Part shown: positions 38,497 through 47,607 of the stretch, one piece after another | How the letters are laid out: each line of letters opens with the position of its first letter | Position numbering within the stretch: the stretch's first letter is position 1 | Assembly (NCBI RefSeq): GCF_007829815.1 | Contig: NZ_VIWT01000001.1 | Coordinates: 5,605,001-5,669,000 of the forward strand | Reading direction: 5' to 3' | Length of the DNA: 64,000 nucleotides | From: Kitasatospora viridis | GTDB lineage: Bacteria > Actinomycetota > Actinomycetes > Streptomycetales > Streptomycetaceae | Notes under the pieces: generated by a model | The model's input: only the letters and a program-made list of their open reading frames with translations | What the model was told of the DNA's origin: nothing | Database searches by the model: none | Made by a program: the position numbers and the translations under genes

Positions 38497-39154
38497 GGGT
38501 GCGCCGCCAGGCGACCCGGGCCTGCAGCGGGTCGTAGCCGCCCTGCGGGTCCTCCTCGTTCATGAAGGCGTGCCCGGCCGGGTAGAAGTGGATCTCCGGG
38601 CGGCGGTCGGTGGCCTCGCCGATCAGCATCGCGGCCTCGTCCACCAGCGCCTCCGGGATGCCGGCGTCGCGCTCGCCGAAGTGGCCCAGCACGTGCGCGG
38701 TCAGGCCCAGGTAGGAGAAGTCCGGTTCGCGCGGCAGCCCGTAGAACGGCACAACCGCGGCCACCCGGTCGCCCTCCTGCACGGCCAGGCGCAGCGCGAG
38801 GTCGCCGCCCGCGCAGAAGCCGACCACCGCGACCGCGTCGCCGATGATCGCCGGGTGCTTGAGCAGGAGGTCCACCGCGCCGGCGAGGTCGCGCACCGCG
38901 TCCTGGACCGGCAGCGCGGCCGGCCGCTCGGCGGCCGCCGCCGGGTCGTGCGTGGTCTCCCGGCCGAACGGGTCGGGGGCCAGCACCAGGAAGCCCTCGG
39001 CGGCGAACCGGTCGGCCGTGGTGGTGATGTGCTCGGTCAGGCCCCACCGCTCCTGGACCAGCAGCAGCCCGGGGCCGGTCCCCTGCGGGGGCAGCGCCAG
39101 GTACCCGTGCGCCAGCCCCCCGTTGCTGGAGAAGGTGACGTTCTGCGCTCCCAC
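38468..39154 (-). CDS. Dienelactone hydrolase family protein
   Basis: A 228-residue alpha/beta hydrolase. The nucleophile elbow is GFCAGG (Cys), with Asp in GERDAGIP and His in AGHAF, the Cys-His-Asp triad of dienelactone hydrolases; E in QERWG matches the helper Glu. It cleaves lactones or esters in aromatic breakdown in known members. The start GTG 39154 has GGAG nine bases upstream; ATG 39169 has none. Confidence 0.86.
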   Translation of the reverse strand: MGAQNVTFSSNGGLAHGYLALPPQGTGPGLLLVQERWGLTEHITTTADRFAAEGFLVLAPDPFGRETTHDPAAAAERPAALPVQDAVRDLAGAVDLLLKHPAIIGDAVAVVGFCAGGDLALRLAVQEGDRVAAVVPFYGLPREPDFSYLGLTAHVLGHFGERDAGIPEALVDEAAMLIGEATDRRPEIHFYPAGHAFMNEEDPQGGYDPLQARVAWRRTLSFLRGHLS

Positions 39155-39293
39155 GTGTCCACGCTCCATCTGCCGCGCCGGACGGGGCCCCGGTGGCCCG
39201 CGGGGACGATGGTAAGTGCGGGGCGGGCGGGCCGTCCGGCAGTTTCCCGGCCCGTCATCCACGTGTCGCGCCGGTGGCCGGCCCGATCGCGGC

Positions 39294-40709
39294 TCAGCCC
39301 ATCTCCTCCAGCGCCTTGCCCCGGGTCTCCTTGATGCAGAACGCGACGAACGGCACCGAGAGCAGCGCGAAGCAGGCGTAGATCACGTAGGTGGCCGAGA
39401 GGTTCCAGTCCGACAGGCTCGGGAAGGACACGGTGATCGCCCAGTTGGCCAGCCACTGCGCGGAGGCGGCCACCGAGAGGGCCAGCGCGCGGATCTTGTT
39501 GGGGAACATCTCGCCGAGCAGCACCCAGACCACCACGCCCCAGGAGAAGGCGAAGCAGAGCACGAAGACGTGCGCCGCGACCAGCGCCACGGTGCCCTGC
39601 AGGCTGGGCAGGGTGGCACTGTCCCCGTGGCCGGTCCGGTAGGAGAACGCCCAGGCGGCCATGCCGAGCGCGACCGCCATGCCGATCGAGCCGGCCAGCG
39701 CCAGCGGCTTGCGGCCGATCCGGTCCACCAGGGCCATCGCGATCACCGTGCCGATCACGTTGACGATCGAGGTGGAGAGGCTGATCAGCAGCGAGTTGCT
39801 CTCGTTGATGCCGACCGACTGCCAGAGCACCGAGGAGTAGTAGAAGATCACGTTGATGCCGACGAACTGCTGGAAGACCGAGGCGCCGATGCCCACCCAG
39901 ACGATCGGCAGCAGGCCGAACCGACCGCCCGTCAGATCGGGCAGCCTCGGCTTGTGGGTGGACCGCAGCACCGCCCGGATCTCGGCCACCCGGGCGTCCA
40001 GGTCCACCCCGGTGCCCTCCACCTCGCTGAGCACCTGACGGGCCTTCTGCTCCTTGCCGGCCGCGATCAGGTAGCGCGGCGACTCCGGGATGGACAGCGC
40101 CATCAGCCCGTAGACCAGGGCCGGGATGGTCTCCACGCCGAGCATCCACTGCCAGGCCTGCACCGGCCCGAGGTGGTGGGTGGACTCGCCGCCGGCCGCG
40201 CTGTTCAGCGCGTAGTTGGCCAGCTGGGAGATGGTGATGCCGAGCACGATCGCCATCTGCTGGAAGGAGGCCAGCCGGCCCCGGTAGGCGGTGGGCGCCA
40301 CCTCGGCGATGTAGGTGGGCGCGATCACCGAGGCGAGGCCGATCGCGATGCCGCCCAGCACCCGCCACATGCCCAGCAGCTGCACGCTCGGCGGGAACAT
40401 CGAGCCGACCCCGCTGATCGCGAAGAGCACGGCGGCCAGCAGCATGGTGCGCACCCGGCCCAGCCGGTCGGCCAGCCAGCCGGCCGCCACCGCACCGGCG
40501 GCCGAGCCGAGCAGCGCGATCGCCACCACGAAGGCCGTCTCGCCGCTGCCGACGTGGAAGTGCTTCTGGATGCCGGTGACAGCGCCGTTGATCACGGCGC
40601 TGTCGTAGCCGAACAGGAAGCCGCCCATCGCGGCCGCGGCCGAGATGAAGACGACGTGGCCGAGGTGCGCGTTGTCGGCCTGTTGCGCGGATGGCGCGGT
40701 CCTGGACAC
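39294..40709 (-). CDS. MFS sugar porter (GlcP/XylE-like)
   Basis: A 471-residue transporter with 12 membrane segments of the sugar-porter family. Signatures: GFLFGYDSAVINGA near the start, ADRLGR-RT, RVLGGIAIGLAS, PESPRYL before the central loop, and GRKPLALAG in the second half. It probably brings in glucose or another hexose or pentose with protons. GTG 40709 follows GGGAGG by eight bases, which decides the start. Confidence 0.9.
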   Translation of the reverse strand: MSRTAPSAQQADNAHLGHVVFISAAAAMGGFLFGYDSAVINGAVTGIQKHFHVGSGETAFVVAIALLGSAAGAVAAGWLADRLGRVRTMLLAAVLFAISGVGSMFPPSVQLLGMWRVLGGIAIGLASVIAPTYIAEVAPTAYRGRLASFQQMAIVLGITISQLANYALNSAAGGESTHHLGPVQAWQWMLGVETIPALVYGLMALSIPESPRYLIAAGKEQKARQVLSEVEGTGVDLDARVAEIRAVLRSTHKPRLPDLTGGRFGLLPIVWVGIGASVFQQFVGINVIFYYSSVLWQSVGINESNSLLISLSTSIVNVIGTVIAMALVDRIGRKPLALAGSIGMAVALGMAAWAFSYRTGHGDSATLPSLQGTVALVAAHVFVLCFAFSWGVVVWVLLGEMFPNKIRALALSVAASAQWLANWAITVSFPSLSDWNLSATYVIYACFALLSVPFVAFCIKETRGKALEEMG

Positions 40710-40808
40710 GGCTGACCTCCCGGGAGCGGACGGACGGAACCCGACCATGAGACCAGCCGCCTACCCGGAATTCCCGGATTGACCTTCTTTCAGGCTATTC
40801 CGGCGCAG

Positions 40809-41444
40809 TCAGCCCCGGGCGGGTTCCGTCACCGGGCACCCGCCGCGCCGCCCGAGCCGGCGCAGCAACTGCTCGCGGGCCGCCGCGTCGCCGGGCGCGC
40901 CGCGCTCGGCCAGCCGGTCGCCCGCGGCCGCCTGCTGCTCCACCGGCAGCTTGTCGTCGTACTTGAACTTGGCCCGGACCTGGCGCACCGTCAGCCGCAG
41001 CCCGCGGATCCCGCTCAGCATCGGGCCGTAGGGCTTCTCGCCCGGCACCACCCGCACGTCCGGGGTCTCCGGTTGGAAGTGGTCCAGCTGACGGTTCAAC
41101 ACCTCGGCCTTCTCCGCGGGGCCGTCCAGGATCTCGGCGGTGCAGTCGAACTGCACCGAGGCGTAGTAGCTGGTCGGCGTCGCCGAGGCGCGCCAGGTGC
41201 CGGGGGCGAAGGCGTAGTCGTCCGTCACCGCCAGGGTGACCCGGGGGTCGGCCCGGACGGCGGTGAACAGCGGGTTGGGCGCGGCCAGGTGGAGCAGGAT
41301 CTCGGCGCCGTCCAGCAGGAAGTGGGTCGGCACCAGCACCGGCCCGCCGTCCGGGTTGTTGGCGGACAGCAGGCCGAAGTCCCGCCCGGCCAGCCAGTCC
41401 CGCCACTCCTGCTCGTCGCCCCGGTCCCAGCTGCGGATCAGCAC
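40809..41444 (-). CDS. FMN-binding protein, PaiB-like
   Basis: A 211-residue split-barrel flavin-binding protein: FGLLSANNPDGGPVLVPTHFLLD, then HLAAPNP, YYASVQFD and KYDDKLPVEQ. It fits the PaiB/FMN-binding negative regulator family. Whether it binds FMN or heme is not clear from the sequence. It overlaps the next gene by seven bases and is cotranscribed with it. Confidence 0.82.
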   Translation of the reverse strand: MLIRSWDRGDEQEWRDWLAGRDFGLLSANNPDGGPVLVPTHFLLDGAEILLHLAAPNPLFTAVRADPRVTLAVTDDYAFAPGTWRASATPTSYYASVQFDCTAEILDGPAEKAEVLNRQLDHFQPETPDVRVVPGEKPYGPMLSGIRGLRLTVRQVRAKFKYDDKLPVEQQAAAGDRLAERGAPGDAAAREQLLRRLGRRGGCPVTEPARG

Positions 41445-42139
41445 GGCGCACCGCCGGGCTGGAAGTCCGCCAGGTACCCGGGCAGCTCGCGCTCGGTGCC
41501 GGGGTGGGGGACGGGCGCGCCGTAGACGGTGCGGACCGGGACCACGCCGGACCAGTACGGCAGGGCGAGGTCCTCCTCGTCGTCGTCCGCGCCGTCGGCC
41601 CGGGTCTTGGCCGAGACCTCGTCGAGCACCAGCCGCAGCACCGCCGTCTTGGCCAGCTCCTTGGGGTTGGGCCGGCGCACGTCGCCCGAGCGCCCGGGCA
41701 CCGCGTGGTCCACCAGCGCGTCCAGCGCGACGGCCAGCTCGGCCGGGTCGGTGACCTGCTCGGCCACCCCGTGGGCCACCACGGAGCGGAAGTTGACGGA
41801 GTGGTTGAAGGCGGACTTGGTCAGCACCAGAGCGTCGACGTGGGTGACGGTCACGCAGACCGGCAGGCCCTGGGGGGCGCCGGCGGCGCGCATCGGACGG
41901 CTGCCGGTGGAGCCGTGCACGTAGAGCCGGTCGTCGACCCGGGCGAAGATCGTCGGCAGCACCACCGGCGCGCCGTCCGCGACGAAGCCCAGGTGGCAGA
42001 CCCAGGCGCTGTCCAGGACGGCGTGGATCTCGGCCTTCTCCCAGGTCGCCCGGTCCCGGTAGCGGGTCGGCGTGGTGCGGTCGGTGCGGGCGTAGTGCGT
42101 CGCGTCGTCCTGGGTCGCGCCGTCCTGCGGGTCCGACAT
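41438..42139 (-). CDS. Pyridoxamine 5'-phosphate oxidase-like FMN protein
   Basis: A 233-residue split-barrel protein: CHLGFVADGAPVVLPTIFAR (about 46-65), LYVHGSTGSRPMR, VTVTHVDALVLTKSAFNHSVNFRSVV. This is the flavin-dependent PNPOx-like group often found next to MocR regulators. GAGGGGG lies seven bases before the ATG. It is divergent from the MocR gene, which most likely controls both FMN proteins. Confidence 0.86.
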   Translation of the reverse strand: MSDPQDGATQDDATHYARTDRTTPTRYRDRATWEKAEIHAVLDSAWVCHLGFVADGAPVVLPTIFARVDDRLYVHGSTGSRPMRAAGAPQGLPVCVTVTHVDALVLTKSAFNHSVNFRSVVAHGVAEQVTDPAELAVALDALVDHAVPGRSGDVRRPNPKELAKTAVLRLVLDEVSAKTRADGADDDEEDLALPYWSGVVPVRTVYGAPVPHPGTERELPGYLADFQPGGAPC

Positions 42140-42174
42140 GACAGCCCCCTCTGTACTAGTGCATACTTGGCTTT
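42140..42174. promoter_or_regulatory. Short divergent promoter between the PNPOx and MocR genes
   Basis: Only 35 bases separate the two starts. An AT-richer core with TGTACTAGTGCATACT (about 42152-42167) must serve both promoters. The MocR GTG has no ribosome site, which suggests a leaderless message. Confidence 0.55.
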
Positions 42175-43527
42175 GTGCTAGGAGACTATCGGATCCAGGG
42201 CCGGCGTGCCACGGAGATCGCCGCCGACGTCGAACGCGCGGTCGCCGAGGGCGCCCTCCAGCCGGGCCAGGCGCTGCCACCGCTGCGCGACCTGGCCGGC
42301 GAACTCGGCGTCAACCCCAACACCGTCGCCGCCGCCTACCGGCTGCTGCGCGACCGGGGCGTGATCGAGACGGCCGGCCGCAAGGGCAGCCGGATCCGGC
42401 CCCGCCCGGTCACCACCCACCGCGACCAGACCCCGCCGCCCGTCCCGCCCGGCGTGCGCGACCTCGGCGCCGGCAACCCCGACCCCGCCCTGCTGCCCCC
42501 GCTCGGCCCCGCGCTCGCCGCGGCGGCCGCCGCCGCGGACCGGTCACCGGTGCTCTACGGCCACCCCGCCGCCGACCCCGAACTGATCGAACTGGCCGTC
42601 GCCGGCTTCCACGCCGACGGCGTGCCGGACGGCGGCTTCGCGGTCACCGGCGGCGCGCTGGACGCCATCGACCGCACCTTCTCCGTCACGCTGCGCCCGG
42701 GCGACGCGGTGGCCGTCGAGGACCCGGGCTGGGCCAGCGTGCTCGACCTGCTCGCCGCGCACGGCCTGCGCCCGCTCCCGGTCGCCCTGGACGACCAGGG
42801 CATGCGCCCCGAATCGCTGGCCGCCGCGCTGGCCGAGGGCGCCCGCGCGGTGGTCGTCACCAGCCGGGCGCAGAACCCCAGCGGGGCCGCGGTCACCGGC
42901 CCCCGGGCCGCCGAACTGCGCACCGTGCTCGCCCGGCACCCCGAGGTGCTGCTGCTGGAGGACGACCACGGCCACGGCATCACCGAGCAGCCCTTCCACA
43001 CCATCGGCTGCGGCCCGGACGGCCGGCCCGTCACCGCGCGCTGGCTGGTGGTCCGCTCGGTCGCCAAGAACTTCGGGCCCGACCTGCGGGTCGGCGTCGC
43101 GACCGGCGACCGGCAGACCGTGGACCGGCTGCTCGGCCGCCAGCGGCTCGACGCCGGCTGGGTCAGCCACCTGCTCCAGCGCGCCGTCGTCGAGCTCTGG
43201 CGCGACGTCGGCGCCTCGCCCCCCGGCGTGGCCGCCGCCTACCGCGAGCGGCGGGACGCGCTGCTCGACGCGCTCGCCGGGCACGGGCTGCGCGGCCACG
43301 GGGTCAGCGGGCTGAACGTCTGGGTGCCGGTGCCGGAGGAGACCGCGGCGGTGGTCGGACTGCTCCAGCGCGGCTGGTCGGTGACGCCCGGCGCGCGGTT
43401 CCGGCTCCAGTCGCCGCCCGGCATCCGGATCACCGTCTCCCGGCTGGACCCGGCCGAGGCCCCCCGGCTGGCCGCCGACCTGGCGCAGGCCCTGGGCACG
43501 GTGGGCGGCGCGTCGCGGGCGGTGTGA
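42175..43527 (+). CDS. MocR-type GntR regulator with aminotransferase domain
   Basis: A 450-residue regulator. The GntR winged helix (about 8-75) shows LPPLRDLAGELGVNPNTVAAAYRLLRDRGVIE. The aminotransferase-like domain has PLP lysine in VRSVAKNFGPDLR. MocR proteins sense PLP or an amino-acid adduct and act on neighbours such as PNPOx genes; here the two FMN-protein genes sit directly opposite. The start is GTG 42175 without a Shine-Dalgarno site. Confidence 0.9.
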   Translation: MLGDYRIQGRRATEIAADVERAVAEGALQPGQALPPLRDLAGELGVNPNTVAAAYRLLRDRGVIETAGRKGSRIRPRPVTTHRDQTPPPVPPGVRDLGAGNPDPALLPPLGPALAAAAAAADRSPVLYGHPAADPELIELAVAGFHADGVPDGGFAVTGGALDAIDRTFSVTLRPGDAVAVEDPGWASVLDLLAAHGLRPLPVALDDQGMRPESLAAALAEGARAVVVTSRAQNPSGAAVTGPRAAELRTVLARHPEVLLLEDDHGHGITEQPFHTIGCGPDGRPVTARWLVVRSVAKNFGPDLRVGVATGDRQTVDRLLGRQRLDAGWVSHLLQRAVVELWRDVGASPPGVAAAYRERRDALLDALAGHGLRGHGVSGLNVWVPVPEETAAVVGLLQRGWSVTPGARFRLQSPPGIRITVSRLDPAEAPRLAADLAQALGTVGGASRAV

Positions 43528-43541
43528 GCGCCGGAAAGCGT

Positions 43542-43569
43542 GGGAGCCGCTCCGATCGGAGCGGCTCCC
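43542..43569. terminator. Bidirectional terminator between MocR and NADH dehydrogenase genes
   Basis: Perfect 28-base palindrome between two convergent genes that end at 43527 and 43574. It would form a 12- to 14-bp stem in either RNA. Confidence 0.85.
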
Positions 43570-43573
43570 GGTC

Positions 43574-44932
43574 TCAGTGCTCGGCCCGTAGGGCCTCGGC
43601 GTGCTCGCGCACCTGATCCTTCGACAGGTAGACGCCGGTGTACTCGAAGTCCCGCAGCCGGGCCGGCTGGCGGGCCAGGAAGTTGATCCGCACGAAGTCG
43701 TCGCCGGCGGTCGCGTTGATCAGCCAGTTGCAACCGACCCGGAACTTCGCCACGTTGGTCCGCATCGCCATCAAGTGGTAGCCGCGCGCCACCAGTTGGG
43801 CCGGCACCCCGGACATCTCCACACCCACCGGCTTGGAGACGGCGTCCTTGCCGCCCAGGTCCACCACCAGGCCCAGGTCCTTGTGGTAGTAGGGCTCCAG
43901 CGGCTGGTTGCGCAGCGCGGCCACCAGGTTGTCGGCCACCCGGCGGCCCTGGCGGGCCGAGTGCTGCGCGGTGGGCGGGCAGACCGCGCCGTCGCCCTTG
44001 GCCAGGTCCGGCACGGCCGCCGCGTCGCCCAGCGCGAAGACGCCCTCGAACTGCGGCACCCGCATCTCGGCGGTCACCGCGATCCGGCCGCGCACCGTCT
44101 CCGCGTCCAGGGTGCCGATCAGCGGGCTGGCCGCGACGCCGGCGGTCCAGATCAGCGTGCGCGACGGGATCACCCGGCCGTCCGTGAAGGTCACCGAGGT
44201 GTCGTCCACCTTGGCCACCGAGACGCCCAGCGAGACCTCGATGCCCCGGTCGCGCAGCACCCGCAGGGCGCGCGACCCCAGGTGGTCGCCCAGCTCGGGC
44301 ATCAGCTTCGGGGCGATGTCGATCAGGTGCCACTTGATCAGCCGCGGGTCCAGCCGCGGGTAGCGGTCCAGCGCGGCGGTGGTCAGCCGCTGCAGGCAGG
44401 CCGCCGTCTCGGTGCCCGCGTAGCCGCCGCCGACCACCACGAAGCCCAGCCGGGACTCCCGCTCGGCCTGGTCGTCGGTGTCCGCCGCCAGGTCGAGCTG
44501 GGCGATCACGTGGTCGCGCACGTAGGCCGCCTCGGCCAGCGTCTTCATGCCGCGCGCGTGGTCGGTCAGCCCCGGGATGTCGAAGGTGCGGGTCACGCTG
44601 CCGGGCGCCAGCACCAGGTAGTCGTACGGCTCCACGACCTCCTGGTCGGTGATCTTGCGGACGATGCAGACCTTGGACCGCGGGTCCACCCCGATCGCGC
44701 CGCCCGGCACGATCCGGGTGCGGCGCAGCGAGCGGCGCAGCGACACCGCCACCGACTGCGGGGTCAGCACCCCGGCCGCGACGTGCGGCAGCAGCGGCAG
44801 GTAGAGCTGGTAACTGAACGGCGCGACCAGGGTGATCTGCGCCTCCGAGGGAGCGAGCTTGCGCTCCAGCCGGCGGGCGCACTCCAGACCGGCGAAACCG
44901 CCGCCGACCACCAGGATCCGAGGACGTTCCAT
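43574..44932 (-). CDS. ndh: Type II NADH dehydrogenase
   Basis: A 452-residue flavoprotein. FAD-binding ILVVGGGFAGLECAR (6-20), NADH-binding VVVGGGYAGTETA (about 162-174), and GVFALGDAA near residue 310. The C-terminal part has hydrophobic and amphipathic stretches for membrane attachment. It passes electrons from NADH to menaquinone without proton pumping. GGAAG precedes the ATG at 44932. Confidence 0.92.
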   Translation of the reverse strand: MERPRILVVGGGFAGLECARRLERKLAPSEAQITLVAPFSYQLYLPLLPHVAAGVLTPQSVAVSLRRSLRRTRIVPGGAIGVDPRSKVCIVRKITDQEVVEPYDYLVLAPGSVTRTFDIPGLTDHARGMKTLAEAAYVRDHVIAQLDLAADTDDQAERESRLGFVVVGGGYAGTETAACLQRLTTAALDRYPRLDPRLIKWHLIDIAPKLMPELGDHLGSRALRVLRDRGIEVSLGVSVAKVDDTSVTFTDGRVIPSRTLIWTAGVAASPLIGTLDAETVRGRIAVTAEMRVPQFEGVFALGDAAAVPDLAKGDGAVCPPTAQHSARQGRRVADNLVAALRNQPLEPYYHKDLGLVVDLGGKDAVSKPVGVEMSGVPAQLVARGYHLMAMRTNVAKFRVGCNWLINATAGDDFVRINFLARQPARLRDFEYTGVYLSKDQVREHAEALRAEH

Positions 44933-45067
44933 GGCACTTCCTTCGCCGCTGGCTTGCTGTTGCGGGACGCACCGGCGCGGGGATTGACGGGGCGCCAGTT
45001 CCCGGCCACCATCGCACGGGCCCTGGGGCGGCGCCACCGCTGGCGGGCGGATGGATAGGGTTGGCCC

Positions 45068-45832
45068 GTGCTTCGTGAAGTGACGGCGGTCCGCTACGCG
45101 GCGCCACTGCGAGAAGGCGGCTCGATGCCGGGCCTGGTGGCGGGCGACGACCACCGCTTGTACGCGCTCAAGTGGAGCGGGGCGGCGCAGGGGCGCAAGG
45201 CGCTGGTCGCCGAGGTGCTGGCCGGGGAGCTCGGGCGCGGGCTCGGCCTGCCGGTGCCCGAACTGGTGCGGATCGAGCTGGACCCGGTGCTCGCCCGCAG
45301 CGAGCCGGAGCAGCAGATCCAGGAGCAGATGCGGGCCAGCGGCGGGGTCAACATCGGCCTGGCCTTCGTCAGCGGCGCGCTCAACTTCGACCCGCTCTGC
45401 TTCGAGGTGCCGGCCGGGCTCGCCGCCCGGGTGCTCTGGTTCGACGCGCTGATCAACAACGTGGACCGCTCCTGGCGCAACCCCAACCTGCTGGTGGCCG
45501 ACGGCGAGTTGGTGCTGATCGACCACGGGGCGAGCCTGGTCTTCCACCACAACTGGCCCGGCGCCGCCGCCTGGGCCCGGCGCGCCTACGACGCGGACGA
45601 CCACGCGCTGCGGCGGTTCGCCGGCGGGCTCGCCGAGGCCGACGCGGAGCTCGCGGCGCGCTGCACGCCGCGGCTGCTGGCCGCCGCGGCCGCCGCCGTG
45701 CCGGACGAGTTCCTGGTGGACGAGCCGGGGTTCGACGGGCCGGACGAGGTGCGGGCGGCCTACGCGGCGCAGCTGGGGGAGCGGCTGGCCGGGCCGCGGG
45801 ACTGGCTGCCGGAGCTGGAGGCGGGGCGATGA
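45068..45832 (+). CDS. HipA-like kinase
   Basis: A 254-residue protein with a shortened HipA-type kinase fold: YALKWSGAAQGRKALVAEVLAGEL, the catalytic region WFDALINNVDRSWRNPNLL (D and N of the loop), and LIDHGASLVFHH (metal Asp). It lacks the N-terminal subdomain of the toxin HipA. Such short kinases occur in actinobacteria together with a DUF3037 gene, as here. The substrate is unknown. It has a GTG start and overlaps the next gene by four bases. Confidence 0.82.
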   Translation: MLREVTAVRYAAPLREGGSMPGLVAGDDHRLYALKWSGAAQGRKALVAEVLAGELGRGLGLPVPELVRIELDPVLARSEPEQQIQEQMRASGGVNIGLAFVSGALNFDPLCFEVPAGLAARVLWFDALINNVDRSWRNPNLLVADGELVLIDHGASLVFHHNWPGAAAWARRAYDADDHALRRFAGGLAEADAELAARCTPRLLAAAAAAVPDEFLVDEPGFDGPDEVRAAYAAQLGERLAGPRDWLPELEAGR

Positions 45833-46212
45833 GCGAGCTGCGCGAGTACGAGTACGCGCTGATCCGGGCGGTGCCGCGGGTCGAGCGGGGGGAGTGCGTC
45901 AACCTGGGCGTGCTGCTGTACTGCCGCTGGCAGGAGCAGCTGCTGGCCCGCACCCTGCTGCCGGAGGCCAAGCTGCTGGCGCTCGACCCGGCCGTCGACC
46001 TGGTCGGCGTCGCCCGGGCGCTGCGCGGCATCGAGGCGGTCGCCGCCGGCGGCCCCGCGGCCGGTCCGGCCGCCGGGGACAGCCCCGGGCAGCGCTTCCG
46101 CTGGCTCACCGCCCCGCGCAGCGCCGTCATCCAGCCCGGCCCGGTGCACACCGGCCTGACCGCCGACCCCGGGGCCGATCTGACCCGGCTCTTCGACCAG
46201 CTGGTTGCCTAA
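45829..46212 (+). CDS. DUF3037 family protein
   Basis: A 127-residue protein: EYEYALIRAVPRVERGECVNLGVLLYC in the N-terminal third is the DUF3037 signature (R-V-E-R-x-E-x-x-N-x-G). The function is unknown. Stop and start overlap (ATGA) with the HipA-like kinase gene shows translational coupling, so it is likely its partner or target. Confidence 0.85.
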   Translation: MSELREYEYALIRAVPRVERGECVNLGVLLYCRWQEQLLARTLLPEAKLLALDPAVDLVGVARALRGIEAVAAGGPAAGPAAGDSPGQRFRWLTAPRSAVIQPGPVHTGLTADPGADLTRLFDQLVA

Positions 46213-46248
46213 CCACACAGTTCGTTCTGGTGGTGAAAGCTGGAGTTA

Positions 46249-46261
46249 ATAAAGCTTTTAT
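46249..46261. promoter_or_regulatory. AT-rich palindrome before the MarR gene
   Basis: ATAAA-GCT-TTTAT, 16 bases before the start codon in an unusually AT-rich patch. It is a probable autoregulatory operator overlapping the promoter. Confidence 0.6.
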
Positions 46262-46276
46262 GCCTACTGTGATGTC

Positions 46277-46717
46277 ATGGCTGCCATGAATACCGCCGCG
46301 CCCCGCATCTCCACCGCCGAACTGATGGAGGCGGTGTCCGGCGTGAGCGCCGCGTTCTGGATCGACTTCGCGGCGGCCGCCGGGCGGCACGGGCTGAGCT
46401 CGACCCAGGCCAAGGCGCTCGGGGTGGTCACCGAGCCGGTGCCGATGCGGGCGCTGGCCGAGCAGCTCGGGTGCGACGCCTCGAACGTGACCGGGATCGT
46501 GGACCGGCTGGAGGGCATGGGGCTGGCCAGTCGCGCGGCGGCGGCCACCGACCGGCGGGTCAAGATCGTCACCATCACCCCGGCCGGCGCCGAGGTGCTG
46601 CAGCGGATCCGCGCCGACATGACCCGCGCGCACCGGGCCCTGGAGTCGCTGGACGACGCGCAGCGCGCCGACCTGCTGGCGATGTGCGCCCAGCTGCTGC
46701 CGCTGCTGCAGAGCTGA
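46277..46717 (+). CDS. MarR-family regulator
   Basis: A 146-residue winged-helix regulator: MRALAEQLGCDASNVTGIVDRLEGMGL is the recognition unit and DRRVKIVTITPAG the wing. No dedicated target is adjacent in the divergent direction, so it may control the TSUP permease that follows after 106 bases, and itself. An alternative start is ATG 46286. Confidence 0.87.
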   Translation: MAAMNTAAPRISTAELMEAVSGVSAAFWIDFAAAAGRHGLSSTQAKALGVVTEPVPMRALAEQLGCDASNVTGIVDRLEGMGLASRAAAATDRRVKIVTITPAGAEVLQRIRADMTRAHRALESLDDAQRADLLAMCAQLLPLLQS

Positions 46718-46823
46718 CGGCGCCGGCGGCCGTCCCGCTGGGTGAAATACCTCGGCCACCGAGCCGTTCCACCGGTAGCGTGCCGTCCCGCAAGCGGGTG
46801 GACGCGGGGCGAGGAGCGGTGCG

Positions 46824-47555
46824 GTGGTCTCAGGCTTGGCGGGCGATCTGACCCTGGGCGCGGTGGTGCTGGCCGGCGCCTCGGTGCAGCGGATGGCGGG
46901 GATCGGCTTCGCCCTGGTCACCGCCCCCGTGCTGGCCCTGCTGCTCGGCCCGGAACAGGGCGTGGTGCTGTCCAACTGCGCGGCCGGCGCGATCAGCGCG
47001 ATCGGTCTGGCCAGCACCTGGCGGCAGGTGCGTCCGGGCGCGATGCTCCCGCTGATCGCGGCGGCCGCCTGCACCGTGCCGCTCGGCGCCTGGGTGGCGG
47101 CCCGGCTGCCCGAGGCGCAGCTGTTCGCGGTGATGGGCGCGCTGGTCACGGTCGCCGTGCTGCTGGTGCTGCGCGGCGCCCGGGTGGCCGCGCTGCGCGG
47201 GCGGGGCGGCGCGGTGGCGGCGGGCGCGGCCAGCGGCTTCATGAACTCGGCGGCCGGCGTCGGCGGCCCGGCGCTGTCCCTGTACGCCGTCAACGCGGGC
47301 TGGACGGTGCGCGAGTTCGTCCCGAACGCGCAGTTCTACGGCCTGACCGTGAACCTCTTCTCGCTGCTCGCCAAGGGCGTCCCGCGGCTGGCCGGCCCCG
47401 CCTGGCTCGCGGTGGCCGTCGCGCTGGCGCTCGGCGCGGTGATCGGCCACTGGGCGGCCGACCGGGTGCCCGAGCGCGGTGCCCGCACGGTCGTGCTGCT
47501 GCTCGCCCTCGGCGGCGGGGTGACCACACTGCTCAAGGGCATGAGCATGCTGTGA
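46824..47555 (+). CDS. TSUP-family permease (TauE/SafE)
   Basis: A 243-residue membrane protein with about eight segments. Glycine-rich repeated motifs of the family are visible, including SGFMNSAAGVGGPALSLYAVN in the second half. Members move sulfur-containing organic anions such as sulfite or sulfoacetate. AGGAG precedes the GTG start. Confidence 0.85.
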   Translation: MVSGLAGDLTLGAVVLAGASVQRMAGIGFALVTAPVLALLLGPEQGVVLSNCAAGAISAIGLASTWRQVRPGAMLPLIAAAACTVPLGAWVAARLPEAQLFAVMGALVTVAVLLVLRGARVAALRGRGGAVAAGAASGFMNSAAGVGGPALSLYAVNAGWTVREFVPNAQFYGLTVNLFSLLAKGVPRLAGPAWLAVAVALALGAVIGHWAADRVPERGARTVVLLLALGGGVTTLLKGMSML

Positions 47556-47607
47556 CCGGCGGCCCGCCATCCGGGCGCGCTGACCTCGGCTGTTAGGCTT
47601 GCGAAGC

